Below are positions 46,341 through 58,570 of a stretch of 64,000 bases of DNA, in pieces (the first letter of the stretch is position 1; the number at the start of each line of letters is the position of its first letter). This stretch comes from Augochlora pura (taxonomy: Eukaryota > Arthropoda > Insecta > Hymenoptera > Halictidae), in contig NC_135774.1 of assembly GCF_028453695.1 (NCBI RefSeq), positions 27,714,001-27,778,000 on the forward strand, in the 5' to 3' direction. The position numbers and the translations under genes are program-made. Below the pieces are notes generated by a model, which worked only from the letters and a program-made list of their open reading frames with translations, ran no database searches and was not told where the DNA came from.

Positions 46341-46800
46341 TACCAATTAATACCTAAAAATCCATCACCCCAAAACTCCATAAAAACCACCATTCGTCAA
46401 CGAAAAGGCCAAACAATATCTTCGTTCTCTAGCCAGCGTTTACAACGTCGTTCATCAGGCGACGTCTGTTCTCGGTGAAAGAAGAACCGCGGCGTAAAGT
46501 GAATTCGAAGGAAGAACGAGAGGGCGAGAGGGAATTCCGTTCGGAAGCACTTGGGATCGAATCGGGCTCCTGGGAATAGGTAGCCACGGGCATTCACAGT
46601 GCAGGGCCCGCCGGTTGCAGGCTGCACTTCGACCTGTCCACATGCCTGCACCGGTGCACGCGTATCTGTTTCGGATTGCGTACCGGTACACTGGTACACC
46701 CCGTTCCCTGTCCGACGGCGTTACGGTGATGCGCAATGGGCCCCGCTAGTCCCACGAAGGGCCCAGGACCGGCGCGCACGGCGGAGCCCCGCAACCGGTA

Positions 46801-46834
46801 GCGTGGCGTGGCGTGGCGTGGCGAGGCGAGGCGA
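46801..46834. repeat. GCGTG pentanucleotide repeat
   Basis: About seven GCGTG or GCGAG units in a row. Confidence 0.9.
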
Positions 46835-47020
46835 GCATGGCTAGAGAGACCGGTGCACGCATAAAGGCCCGGTGAATTTCAATGGGGTTTTGCGCGATGC
46901 CTTTATACTTGGCCCATTCTTTTCTGGCCATAAAAAGCGCACATTCCGCGCTCCCGTATGCAACCGGCTTAAAACACACACGTCCCATCGTAAATCACCT
47001 CCCTTGCACTCGCAGGACTC

Positions 47021-47195
47021 GCCTCTCTCTCTCTCTCTAGCTTCTCTCTTCTCCTTCACTCTAACTAGCTTCTCTTTCTTTTGCTCTCTTTCCTTCACTC
47101 TTTCTTTCACTTTCCCTCTCTCTCTTTAACTCCATCTTTCTTTTCCTATTTTTCTCCCTTTTTCACTCTCTCCCTCTCTCTCTCTCTCTCTCGTC
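47021..47195. repeat. Long pyrimidine-rich tract
   Basis: About 175 bases of C and T with few purines, flanked by two pure (CT)n runs. Confidence 0.9.
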
Positions 47196-47961
47196 TCCGT
47201 ATATCGCGCTCACGGCCCGCCAGTTTCATTAGGAGCAACGCGAACCGTCCCCTCAGCTTTCCTGCAGCTCGCGTTTCCTCACCGCGCCTCGCTGCTCTAA
47301 AACATGCACGCATATGCAGCCGGCCGCCTCGTGCACGCGTAGGCCGCGCGTGGGTCGCGAAAAATAACAGCGTCGTGGCCGACCTATGCTGAGACTGCAC
47401 ACGGGGTGTTTTGGTTACGATGCTCTCGTTGCAGGCCGGCGTCGCGTCGCCGCGACGATATGCATGCACCGCGCGCCCGCGTTAGCGCACCGAAACGCTT
47501 AAACGCTTGCCGAACGTGTTTGCACGGTGTTGTTGCGCCAACGACGCCGCTACTACTACTACAGCTACGCCGCGTAGCTCGTAACGCAGCCGGAGCCTCT
47601 GTTTGATCATATGTTCGACCACCCTTTATGGGTTACGCCAAAACCATTGTGGTTTATGTCGGAACTAGTTTCCTATTGGCACAGTGCAATTAACTCGCGG
47701 AAATCGTCGCATAAACGATGCGCCGCACATTTGCGTTCGTAGGTTGTGGTACGTTTGGGAGACAGAATTGTGTGGATTTGTTTTAGTATAGTATGTGGAT
47801 CGCGGATTTTTAGGCAGAATAAATATTGTTTTCTATGTGGGGTGGATATGGAAATTATTGTGTTTGGGTATAGATAACAATGCAGAAAATTAAATAACTT
47901 ATTGGCCAAGCGAACAGAAATAGCAAACTCATTATTTTTTAATTATTATAATAATTTAGAA

Positions 47962-48125
47962 ATTAACATATATCCTTTCAATCTTATTATTATTTTAAAT
48001 CGCAACAATTTGTCGCAAACGCATAAAATCCTCAATAATGTAAAAATTAATATTCTTTGAATCTTATTACTATTTTAAATCGCACCAATTTGTCGCAAAC
48101 CCATAAATAACCCATAAATAAAATC
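47962..48125. repeat. Tandem duplication of an 80-bp unit
   Basis: ATCTTATTATTATTTTAAAT and its variant begin at 47981 and 48061, followed in both by CGCAMCAATTTGTCGCAAAC. Confidence 0.85.
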
Positions 48126-49571
48126 GGCAGCCTAATAATCTGAAAATTAGAGATCGCAGCTGGATGCCAACCCTTGCATAATTTGGCTCGCAATAGCAAA
48201 CGAAGTACAACAATTCCGGGGCGCGCGTTGTTATTTAAATGATGCAGCGGGACACGAGCCGGAAGTATAGCGTCGTGAATGGATTAAGAAGTTATTGGCA
48301 GCTTCTAAACAGCTGGATCAAAATAAGGGCCCCTCCCCTCGGGGCATGTGTTAACAGTACGCACGAGTCGCTGTATTCCGGATCAACGATGTCGTCGATT
48401 AATAACAGCGGCCGGAGAACTGGTTTCGTTAAATCTTATCGATCCGCGCGGCGCTGAGTTGGAACCGGTACGCAGTCGATTTCAACGCAACGCGAACCCT
48501 GTTGCAAGGCGAACCCTGTTGCAACGCAACAACTGGTTTATTAGCAGCAGATTTCTATGCGTGGTGCCAAGGCGTCGAATAACCGGACGAATGCACGAAC
48601 CCGGTACGCGGCAGCTGTTCTACGAAAATTTTGTAAATTTCGCGGTCCATTTACTAGACCGTAGAACGAGCCTAAACGCAGTCAGGGTCGACCATTGGGT
48701 AGAGTATCACTGTTTACCCGAAGTCCACGTACGAGCCGGTGTTTTCGCCGCGGAATATGGCCGCGTTCGCGGTTAAGTGTAAAATTGGGTAATATCGAGC
48801 CGATTTTACGACTTCGAGCCGTGCGCGCGTGTGGGAATCACGGGTGTGCAGTTAATGGGCTCGAACCGAAGAGGGGGAGGTGACGGCCTAACGTCGATCG
48901 AGAGCTCGCCGCTCCCGACTCTGTGTTTGAGTTACCGTGGGAGGAACCTAGGAAGTCCCAAGTGGCTGAACGTATAAATAACAGCGCGACGGAAAGGTCG
49001 TGCGCTTGAAATATAGTTGACGGTGTAATTTCTCTCCGGGAGCCGACTTAAATCACAATGCCCGACCCGATGATCTACATTTTATTAAAACCGGCTGACT
49101 CGTCGCCCCCCTTCTACGTTTGCGAAGCGGTTCGATCCGCGGCACCGTGAAATCGCGGGCGGGGGCCTCGCTTTTTCGCTCTCCCCCCGTAGAGACGCCA
49201 CTCGAATACTCTCGAGGAGGAGAGAAGCCGTTCGTTCCGTGTCCGTTAATTGGATTCATCGGCCGGGCTCTCGAAAGCTTCAATTATTTGTTTCGGCTCG
49301 TCTTTTGATACGGGAGGCTGTCGTTTTAATAACTCGCGGGTTTTGGGGTGAAATTTGAGGTTTTGGGGAAGATTGCATTACCTTGGACCTATTCGATATG
49401 ATTTTTATATTGATTTTTCTCAGAAGCTGTCATTCAATTAGTTTTCTTTGTGTTCTTCATGTTGAAAATTAAGGATTTTATTCTTATAATAATTTGCTTT
49501 ATGATTATTATTATTATTATACTATTAGTATAATAATATACAACCGGAAGAGATTAAATTTAATTTAGAGA

Positions 49572-49826
49572 TTGACCCCTTGCCATATTTCGACGAGTCT
49601 GGCTCGTCACAGAGATTTCTCCTAATATCTTGTTAAGTATAAATAATAAATCTTAATCCGTTATAGTTTTAATTAAAATTCTGTTCTCTTATCATCGATA
49701 TTTAACCATTTAACTAAATATATACAAACGCAATGAATATTTTTCATATTCCTTCTAACAAATTATTACAGTGGAAAACGTGCTTATCCTTGTAACGCTG
49801 AAGAAAATAGTACGGCAAGGGATTAA
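49572..49826 (+). mobile_element. Family-2 TTAA MITE, complete 255-bp copy
   Basis: Left border TTGACCCCTTGCCATATTTC (the TTAA has one change), right border GTACGGCAAGGGATTAA, so the ends are inverted repeats (CCCCTTGCC-AT against CCCTTGCCGTAC). The palindrome ACGAGTCTGGCTCGT lies about 20 bases inside. The body is AT-rich and non-coding. It serves as the reference for the fragments at 10474-10632 and 2319-2577. Confidence 0.78.
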
Positions 49827-50248
49827 ATTCAAGAGGACTATCCTAGTCGCTGGTCGAATCTCTTATCACTCTCCAAGAACATCGTCCATCCGGTGGCGAC
49901 GCTCCGCGACGCTCGCGGAAAGCTCGGCGGCCGTCGTTATCGCGTCGCGCGCGCGTGTTATCAAAGATCAAATATGCATTCGATCGCTCTCTCTCGTAAA
50001 AAAAAAGAAACGGCTGGATCCCTGCGAACGGCACGCGGCGCGGCGCGCAAGCCGCATAACAACTGCGCCGTTGTGCGACGACGACGCCTCGACTTTGCAA
50101 GTCAATGCTCCCGGGAATGTCGTAAAAATGGCGGCTCGCCGCGGTGAACAGACACGTCCGCGTTTGCAATAGACAGCCGAATGAAAAATTAGCAGGCTAT
50201 AAAACTCTCTCGGCCGGCTACGCGACGCGTAGTCCTCCGATGCAAGAT

Positions 50249-50332
50249 AAGAGCCTCTTCTTCTTCTTTCTTCTTCGTTCTTCTTCTTCTGCTGCTAGAA
50301 CTCCTTCTTCGTCTTCTTCTTCCTCTTCTTGC
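50249..50332. repeat. (TTC)n trinucleotide tract
   Basis: Interrupted TTC/CTT units over about 80 bases. Confidence 0.88.
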
Positions 50333-51539
50333 GCGGTATGCACGCGGGCGAGCGGGGCGCGGCGAAACTTATGCGCCGAGATTTATGTGTTTTTCACGGA
50401 CGCGGATTCCCCGTAATAGAATTTTCGTGCGTTCCACGGGAAAAACCGAGGAAGTTGTTTTCGAAGACGGCTGGCATTCAAATTGGCTGGAAGAAAAATG
50501 GTGGAGCCTCCCACCAGCTGCTGGAACCCAAGTTTGCAGCGACGCCGGACGGTTTCGAGCTGCGTGCATCGGTTTCCGGACGGCTTGCCGTCGCGGCAGA
50601 CGTTCGTTCGGCGACGGAAGGATTGTTAGATTATTTGTGCAAAAATTGTTCGATTTACGATATTCACATTTTAGGGTAGATTGTAAAATGGAAGATCGTG
50701 GTGGGGGATTAATTAACCTCTCACGTGGGACATTGTAATTCTAGTATGTATATATACGACTAAACTAAATATATACTAAATTCTGGTATATTACATATAT
50801 AACGTATACTATATAATAATATAAATATTCATAAGCGCTGGTAGGTAACATCCATGATGGCGCGGAGTGCATAGGGTTAAGGAACAAATTTATATTGAGT
50901 AGGTGGATATTTTTGAGAACCTTTAGGGTTGATATTATTTGTTGATCAATTTTTCTATATTATTATATATTTATTTGGTCACAAATCTTGAATGTAGTAT
51001 GATGTATCAATCTCGTATGATATATTATAGTAAGATAGATAGGACTTACGACTAGTGCAAAAAGTAGGGTTACGTCCGAAAAATTGATTAAGAACAAACA
51101 TTCTTTTTAGTTACACACTTTTAGCACTTTGACCCGCAATAAATTTCGCGTTCGAAATACAGTAAATTTCGCGTTCAAGGTACAGTAACTTTCAAGAAGT
51201 ACATTCGCTCGGTTGAAATTAAAGGACGGCTCCGCTCATTAATGCTAGACAAAAGAGAGACACGGCTGCTTAGAATACACAGTTTCGGTAAGGGTGGGAC
51301 GCTCCGTGCCGGAAGATCGTACACGTGTTCGCCACCGGAGGAATGTTAAAAGGCGTCTCGCGTTTGCCTAGGATTTATGTTACATCGACGCGAAGATAAA
51401 CGACCGGGGGACTAATTTTCCCGCTGAAAAATGCCTCGGGGAGGGGGGCGTCACTAATGTTTCACGGGCATTAATCCGCGGTGTCTTTAATTCCTAGCCC
51501 CCGTAACGGCCCAGTTTCCTAGCGGAGGGGGTGTCAGAG

Positions 51540-51700
51540 TGTGTGAGAGAGAGAGAGCGAGAGAGAGAGGGGGGGGGAGAGAGGAATGGCAGAGGAAAGG
51601 GGGAGGGAGCCGAATCGACCCGAGGCGACTGGGGGGGAGCGCGGAGGGGGCGGGGGGGGGGGGGGGGGAAGGGAAGGGAAGGGGGCGCGGCGGCGCCGCG
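51540..51700. repeat. GA microsatellite passing into a G-rich tract with a long poly-G run
   Basis: (GA)n at 51543-51568 leads into G runs, an almost pure run of 18 or more G at about 51651-51668 and GGGAAGGGAAGGGAAGGGGG. The run has at least four close G-tracts, fitting a G-quadruplex. Confidence 0.9.
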
Positions 51701-52068
51701 GAAGGGGTAGCCTCTGCAGCCACGGGTGGTCGAGAGGGTGGGCGATGACGTCACGCAAGATGCAGCAGGGTGCAGCGATGCAAGGGGATGAAGCGAACTG
51801 CGTGGAACTGGGCCAGTGGGTCTCCGGCAGCCATCTGCGATTCGCCGTGCAACTCGGCGCCGCGATGCACCAGCGTTCCGGTGCATTTTCACGCTGGGAT
51901 CGTGCGTCGGCGGATGCCAGTCCGCAGTCGGGACGACGATCAGCAACGTTTCTGTGCGGGCGATCTGGCGTTTATTTTTCTCACCATTGTTCATTGATTT
52001 CCACCCCTGTGCGGTTCACCTGCGAGAGCTCGTAGTTTGTGAACGGTGCATCGTCAGAATGCATATCA

Positions 52069-52091
52069 ACGACGACGACGACGACGACGAG
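52069..52091. repeat. (CGA)n trinucleotide repeat
   Basis: About seven CGA units. Confidence 0.9.
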
Positions 52092-54028
52092 AGTGTCGCG
52101 AGTTGCAATGAAAAAAAAGAAAAGCGTACAGCCGGACGAGCCGAACTCGGGAAATGACTAATCAGTATTATGTAAACCGTGACTACAACATTTGCCGTCC
52201 GCTGCGCAATAAACGCCTTCTTTATCGAGCGCAAAACCGTGGATCCGCGTCGCAACGCTTCGCTGCTTTCTTTTCTCTCTTCCCCGTTTTCTGTTGTTTT
52301 CCCGGACGACTCCGCTGCGCCGCTATACGCAGCACGCTTTAATAAACGCTCCCCGCCGATCGGCAGCGATTTTCTGTTATCCGTGGCGGCGGCGAGGGGG
52401 GGGTGGGAGCATCGTTCTGTTTGCGAACCGTTAATTGCACCGTCGCGGGTTAACCGAGCGGACCTAATCGCGGCTAATGGGACGATCAAAGTGATTACGG
52501 CCGGGGATCCCGACGGTGGCTGAGACCGACGTGAACCATCTCGGATGCATCGGCTCCACCAACCAAGATAAGTTTCACGACGCTAATCGTCATCCCTGCC
52601 GGTCCGGACACCAGAAAAACAGAGAGAGAGAACGGGAGGACACGATCGTCGAGCCGGTGATCGAGCGCAATCCTCTTTCCGTACACTGATGCACTTTTAT
52701 CCGCGCCGCGGATTGCGCGCCCCGCGCAAATCCCCCGAATTTGCATGTCCCCGCCCGTCCCCCCGTCCCTCCCCCGGTCGCCCGATCGCGGCCAGGAATT
52801 TTCTGTACCACGTTCTGCTCGTTCGCCGGCCGCGTTTACAGAGGATAAAAGCGGAAAGAAGCGAGCGGGCGGGGAGGGGTTGCACCCGCCGCGGCCATTG
52901 TATCGCCAGTTAATTTACACCGGCGCGCACACCGGCGCAATCGGCTGCACGCGCCGCTGCACTTTTCGGCGGTGGCCCGCTAAAATCGCGCACCGCCGTA
53001 GGTAATTAACACGACCCCGGCTACCGGGTAAATGTAAAGCGATAAACAGGCCCGACCGGCCGAGCCTTTTGTTCCGACGGGATACCTGCGCCGCCGCTTC
53101 CACGGAGAAGCGTTTATCTAAGCCACGGCACCACCGGCCAGTTCGTATCCCCGCCCACCTGCTTTCGGGATATTTCCGTACCGTTTTGGGTATCCCATCG
53201 TGGCCATGGAACTACAAAATTTAAAAGCTTTTGGTAGCTGTCGACCTCTCTGTGTTAACCAGTTCGCTGCGTTTGATAATAATGATAATATTGATATTAA
53301 TATATTGAAGCCAGGGGAAGCTTTTGTTACGTAGTGTACAGTAAAGGAAGGGATATAGAAAGATATGTAAAATATAGAGAAATAAGTGAATAATAAAAAG
53401 AAGGAGAAATAAAAAATTTAATATAATACGCCATTTCTTAGTGACGAATATACTAAAACGAGAAAACAGCTGAGTGGTTAAGAAGAATATAATTTTGATA
53501 TCCTATATTAAATTGTAAATTTTATAAAACTATTCTATTTAAATAAGATATGAATAAAATCATATATAGTGTAATTACAACAAGCTGATTAATTGAATAA
53601 ATTCTACAAAGACCATTTCTATTATAACACGCCTGGAAGTTTGCAAATTAATTGCCATCAAACGGAAAAATCTGTCAAATCGACATTTTGCACACGTGTT
53701 TCCACAAGCCTAAAGCAACAGCATACATTTTTTCAGACTTGTTTTTTAAAAATCTTGGAAGTAATCAAGCACGTAATACGCGTCCGTCGGTTCTTAAGAT
53801 GTCCGAGCAACAGAGCCGTCCGTTGCTCGAAACGCTCATTGTCTCGCGGTTTCGCGTTCGGTGCCGCGTCTCGGGGACCCGCCTATCGTATTCGACCACA
53901 CATAAATCATCATTCCATTTGCGCAATCTTCGATCCGGCCGACCTTTGTTCCCTCCGCGCGAGAGGCATCGCCGTCGCGATTCCGGCTCGGAATTTCTAA
54001 AATCCCGCGAGTAAACACCGGCGAGAGA

Positions 54029-54036
54029 ATCTCTCT

Positions 54037-54078
<42 letters not shown>

Positions 54079-54080
54079 CT
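54029..54080. repeat. (CT)n microsatellite
   Basis: About 50 bases of CT with one CCAT interruption. Confidence 0.95.
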
Positions 54081-54542
54081 AGCGCGTGTTACGCAAAGCC
54101 TATTTCTCCGTGCTACATTTAGTCGAACCGTGAATCAGAATCGGCCATGTTTCCACGGAGATACGAACGAGAAAATAGGGACGCGACGCGGAAAAGAAAA
54201 CAACGGACCAGCGCGTTCTCCACCTCGGCTCGACCCCGGCTATAGACGCTCGCGTTTTCGTGGCCGGTCACGCCTACTCCAGATTTAGCGATATTTCTGT
54301 CGGCTACACTGACTCACGGATGCCCATCCTCCTCTTATTTCTCCGATTCTTTTTCTCGCTTCAGTGAGCTATTATCAACGTGGCCTGTCGTTCTTTCGAG
54401 AGAACAATTGTGACACTGTTCGGGGAAACGAATGTAATAAGTCAAATGTAATGATTTTTCGCGGTTTATATCGAAATAGGAAAGTTTTCTTTGAAATATT
54501 AGATCTACCGGAAAGTTCTATGCGATAATGTCGTATCAAGGT

Positions 54543-54677
54543 TTAACCCTTTGCACTCGAGTGGTGACTCTAAGGCACCACTAAAATTATTCTATTTCTT
54601 TCCAAAATAATTTTAATAACAATAATGTTTAGATGTGAAAAATTGTCGAGTAGCGAAACTGTTGCTACGAGTCGCAA
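54543..54677 (+). mobile_element. Family-1 MITE fragment
   Basis: TTAACCCTTTGCACTCGAGT then GGTGACTCTAAGGCACCACT and AAAATTATTCTATT, continuing through TAACAATAATGTTTAGAT to GAAACTGTTGCTACGAGT. This covers over half of the complete copy at 58323-58570, in reverse orientation. The far end is missing. Confidence 0.75.
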
Positions 54678-57099
54678 AAACCAGGCCGTAAAAACGCGCG
54701 CGCGCGAGCGGCGTTTATCGCGGCGTAAAAATTTCCGCGGGGTCACGAGCGCCCGAAGGGAAAAGAGTTAAAAACGGCACCGGCCGTGCGCGCGGAGTCT
54801 TGACCGTGTATTTCCATTGTATTTCAGTCCCGCTTGCGTCATCGATGGGAGAGAGAGATGCGGGAGAACCCGAACGATACTCTCCGTAACTCGTACAACA
54901 CACCCGCGCTAATCTAATCGTCCCGGCCTCTCCGTTGCTTTCCGAGCTTATCGCCGCGAAATATTTATAAACGGCCGCGAAGGAGCGTATCTCTGCCCGC
55001 TGTGAAAACAAACCGACGCTCTTGCACCCCTCCCCGTTCGTCGACGACTGTCAATCGCGCGCCGATGAATGCGCGCCCGGAGCAACTCGATTGTTCCCTG
55101 ACCTTCTTCGCCCAGGCGACGAGCTCGCCTGTCCGTTGTTCGGAAACCGAGCACGTGATGCACGGAGCTTGTTCTTTGCTGTGCGTTAAAACCCCGCGGA
55201 GCTTCGACATCGAATCGCTCGGGATGCTCTCGCTATTATTCCATTCATCGCGCGATCTACCGCTCAATTGGCTGCGCCGATCGAACCGCAGATAGCGGAG
55301 TTACTCGTGTCTCTGCCTGTTTGCTGAAATTCTATGATCGAGCTGTCTTCCAGAATAGAACGTGATGGATCGGAAATTGATTACGTCTGCTCCTTGACTC
55401 AGAGATAGGCTTTACACTGTTTCAAAAAGGGGATACATTGTAATTCTGTCTCGTTGTACAAAGTTGTTAATTTTGAGAAGAATGATATAGAACGAAATGG
55501 TTATTTATTATCTTTTCTTTTTTATTCTCTTTTTCAAATTTATATTAAGTCTACTGGAAAGTTCTGTTCGCCAATGACATTTCATTTGCAACATATACTT
55601 CTCGAAAACAATATACACAAATCGCCATCACGCTGGCAAGAGGGCATAAGTTACGATTATATTAAATTATTATAATAATACCATAAATATTAGGTGCAAA
55701 ATTTATTGTTTTCTTCTTTTTTTAAGAACGGACAGAATTTTCCGGTGGACCTAATATATTAGGTATAATAATACCTAAATATTAATAATATAAGCTCTAT
55801 ATCTTACTTTTGATTTTCTCTACTCATCCTTGCGAAATTATCAGCATATTATTATCTCTCCCTTTATCTCTTACTTGTAACAAAGAGATCCTATTAGTAA
55901 ATAAAATAATAATTACCATCGTTATTTTTTCATCTATTTTATTGACGCTGCCACCGTTCGACGCCAAATAATAAATCCAGCGAATCGAACAGCCACAGCA
56001 CCGACCCGACAGCAAAGTATAAATCAAGCCGGTCGAACGAATATCAGTCGCATCGATTTGTCGCGGAACAATAAATCTGGCTCGTCGAACGACGAACGAG
56101 CGAAGCGAGCCGGAATGTCGGAAGATTTTCCAGAAGTCGGGAAAATTCGGAAGTGCAACGCGAGAGAAGAATTACGGGTCTCGAGAGCGCGCGCGACGGT
56201 TTTGCCGCCGGTCCGATCGAATCGGACGCGTTATAAGCCCGCGCGCGTCGTGAAAAATGCGCTCGGCCACGAGCAATTACACGCGCGGTCTCGTAACCAT
56301 CGTTCGATCGAGGGGGCCCCCGCATATTAAACTCGGCTTCGGTCGAAGCCATTACTCTCCGCGGAGAACGAGTTTGCTCTGGACGCCATTAGCGTTGCAT
56401 GCCTGCTACGATGCGCGGCGACCTTGGCCAAACGGCTCTGAGTCACATATTTAACTGCACTCTACGCGGACGCGGGCCGACGTTCGTTGCGTCGGGCACG
56501 ATTGAAACGCGGCGGTCGTGCTCGAAACGAGCCTTTTCAGCGAGACGCATCTCGGTCGATCCGAGCGATCAAGTCCTCTGCTGACGGCTGCCGCGGTGCA
56601 GCATCGTTGCAGCGGCGCTGTTGCACCGACGACGGCGCAGTCTCGGCAGAGGGTCGCGAGAATATCGTTTCAAAATCATTGCACTATTCGGAGAGTTTTT
56701 ATTGTATGTCGTATTATGGTGGGTTAGTTTCTATATTGTCAAGTGACTGTCTATGGTTCGTGGAAGACGTTGAGAAGGGGTTAAATCGTTTGGGCAGATT
56801 CGAAGACGAGTTTACTGGGTATAAACCTGTTTGTCTTACACATTTATTCTTAACCACTATTGCAGGTCTGCAAGATTGTTTAAATTATTTTAATATTTCA
56901 AATGTCTATTAACAAAATCTGCAATCAATTAATTGCCAATCCAATATAAACTCGCGGAGCACGTATTGCGCGTTAGGGAATGCAATCGTCTCGAAGGTGA
57001 CCGGAGGTTGAGAAGTTATCGGGGACGGCGAAGGGCGTCCTGCTCGAGTATCTCGCGTGCTTTATAATCGCCCTTTTGCGGTGTGTGGGTGCGGTCGTG

Positions 57100-57133
57100 A
57101 AAGAAAGAGAGAAAGAGAGAGAGAGAGAGAGAG
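57100..57133. repeat. (GA)n microsatellite
   Basis: About 34 bases of GAGA with AAG interruptions. Confidence 0.92.
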
Positions 57134-58242
57134 TGGGGGAGAACGTAGCGAAGGTCAAGCTCGTATTGCGTCTGGACGGTGCAGTTTCGACGATGCAACG
57201 CCGGCGCGGTCGGCGAGGAGAAGGAGAAGCGAGGGGAGGACAAAGAGTCGAAGGAAAGGGAGAGGAAGGGAGACAGAAAATCGGTTGCACAGCCGAAACG
57301 AGCTTACGATACGTGTGTGAAAAATCCAGTGATCCAGTGAAGCGGAGATAACGGGCCCCACGTGTGATGTCACATGGGCGATTTATCTTTCCTTCGGGGA
57401 AATTATATTATTATATGCCCACATATAATATACAGTGACTGTACAATACACAAGCATTGTTTTTGCGCGAATGAAATTTTTCCTAACTATATTATCATTT
57501 TTAATATTATTTCGACATTAAAATGGGGCCTAATTCATACGTAATTAAGCAAAGCATGAAACAACCCTGAAAGTCAGTATAATAACACGTTGTGCCTAAT
57601 AGGTTAATACTCGGACACTACATAAAATATAATAATTTTGATAGCAGAAATTGCTTGGTCCTGTTAGGAAAATTATTAAGTACTAAGTGCTAATTGTCAC
57701 AGCAAGAAAGGAGCGATAGTGGAAAGGGTTAAAATTTATTCTTAACGTATACTATACATTGTCCAAGCTTCGACGAAGCAAGAATAGGGAGCGTAGATCA
57801 TGGCGTGGGTTACCGATAAAAATAAGAAGAGGATGCAAAAAGCGACGTATCGGCCCCAGTGACGTATATGTATTCTCCCCGGAAACGTGTAATGGCTGGT
57901 CCACGAGGCCCCCGCGCGCATATATCAGTCGCGATCGCACGAGGAAACGTAAATATCGAGGCGGAAAAGTCGAACGGAATTGCCGTGATCGCGGGGCGGA
58001 GGATCGCGTTACGGCCGATCGAATTAGGCAGTAAAATGTTACGAGTACGCGGCGGGGCCTCGATAGGGCTCGGCCTAATCGCGAATGACAGAATCTCGAA
58101 GGCGTTGCGTGGGATGAAGTCACGTCCGGGCGTGCGTGAGGCCACGCGGTTTCCCCCGATAAGACCGCGCGGCTCTACGGACGAATTATTGTGTTTACAG
58201 GCGGTATCGATGATCGGTGTCCGTCACAAACGGGGAAGGACG

Positions 58243-58262
58243 GGAGAGAGAGAGAGAGAGAA
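58243..58262. repeat. (GA)n microsatellite
   Basis: Nine to ten GA units just outside the family-1 element. Confidence 0.88.
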
Positions 58263-58322
58263 CTGTTGATCCATATCACCGAGTCGAACCACACTATAGC
58301 GTACTCATCCATTAATACGATA

Positions 58323-58570
58323 TTAACCCTTTGCATTCGAAGCCATTTTAACTGGAAATTTGATATAAAATTTCTGGCTTATAGTATTTTCATTGTATGC
58401 AACAAAGTGCAGTTTTATGGGTAATAAATTAATTCTTGCAACTCGTAGCAACAGTTTTGCTGCTCAACAATTTTTTAAATCTAAACTTTATTGTTATGAA
58501 AATTATTTTGTAAAATAATAGAATAATTTTAGTGGTGCTTCAGAGTCGCCATTCGAGTGCAAAGGGTTAA
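58323..58570 (-). mobile_element. Family-1 piggyBac-like MITE, complete (240 bp plus TTAA on both sides)
   Basis: Perfect TTAA on both sides. The left terminus CCCTTTGCATTCGAAGCC and the right terminus read in reverse, CCCTTTGCACTCGAATGG, match at all but two or three of 18 positions. The inside is AT-rich and non-coding. TTAA duplication and CCC-type ends are the signature of the piggyBac superfamily; the assignment is inferred since no transposase is present. Confidence 0.85.

Larger units (their letters stand above)
42860..46400. other. Gene-free mosaic of AT-rich and GC-rich bands
   Basis: AT-rich at 42880-43540, 44240-44640 and 45350-46400; GC-rich at 43540-44240 and 44640-45350. Apart from the small frame at 43013-43243, nothing protein-like is seen. 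Confidence 0.5.
46400..49571. other. Gene-free stretch
   Basis: GC-rich at 46400-47660 and 48180-49330, AT-rich at 47670-48170 and 49340-49570. The frames are short and opposed. A tandem duplication and several simple repeats are listed separately. Confidence 0.5.
49827..54542. other. Gene-free mosaic, mostly GC-rich
   Basis: GC-rich at 49830-50690, 51200-53220 and 53680-54420; AT-rich at 50700-51190 and 53230-53670. Frames up to 166 residues are opposed by others and low in complexity. At 50855-50879, a TTAA preceded by GAGTGCATAGGG looks like another family-1 end. Confidence 0.5.
54680..58322. other. Gene-free mosaic
   Basis: GC-rich at 54700-55330, 55940-56680, 56950-57370 and 57770-58310; AT-rich at 55340-55930, 56690-56940 and 57390-57760. 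A TTAA with a preceding AAAGGG at about 57726-57733 and an internal block GAAATTGCTTGGTCCTGTTA resemble family 2. No gene is supported. Confidence 0.5.
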
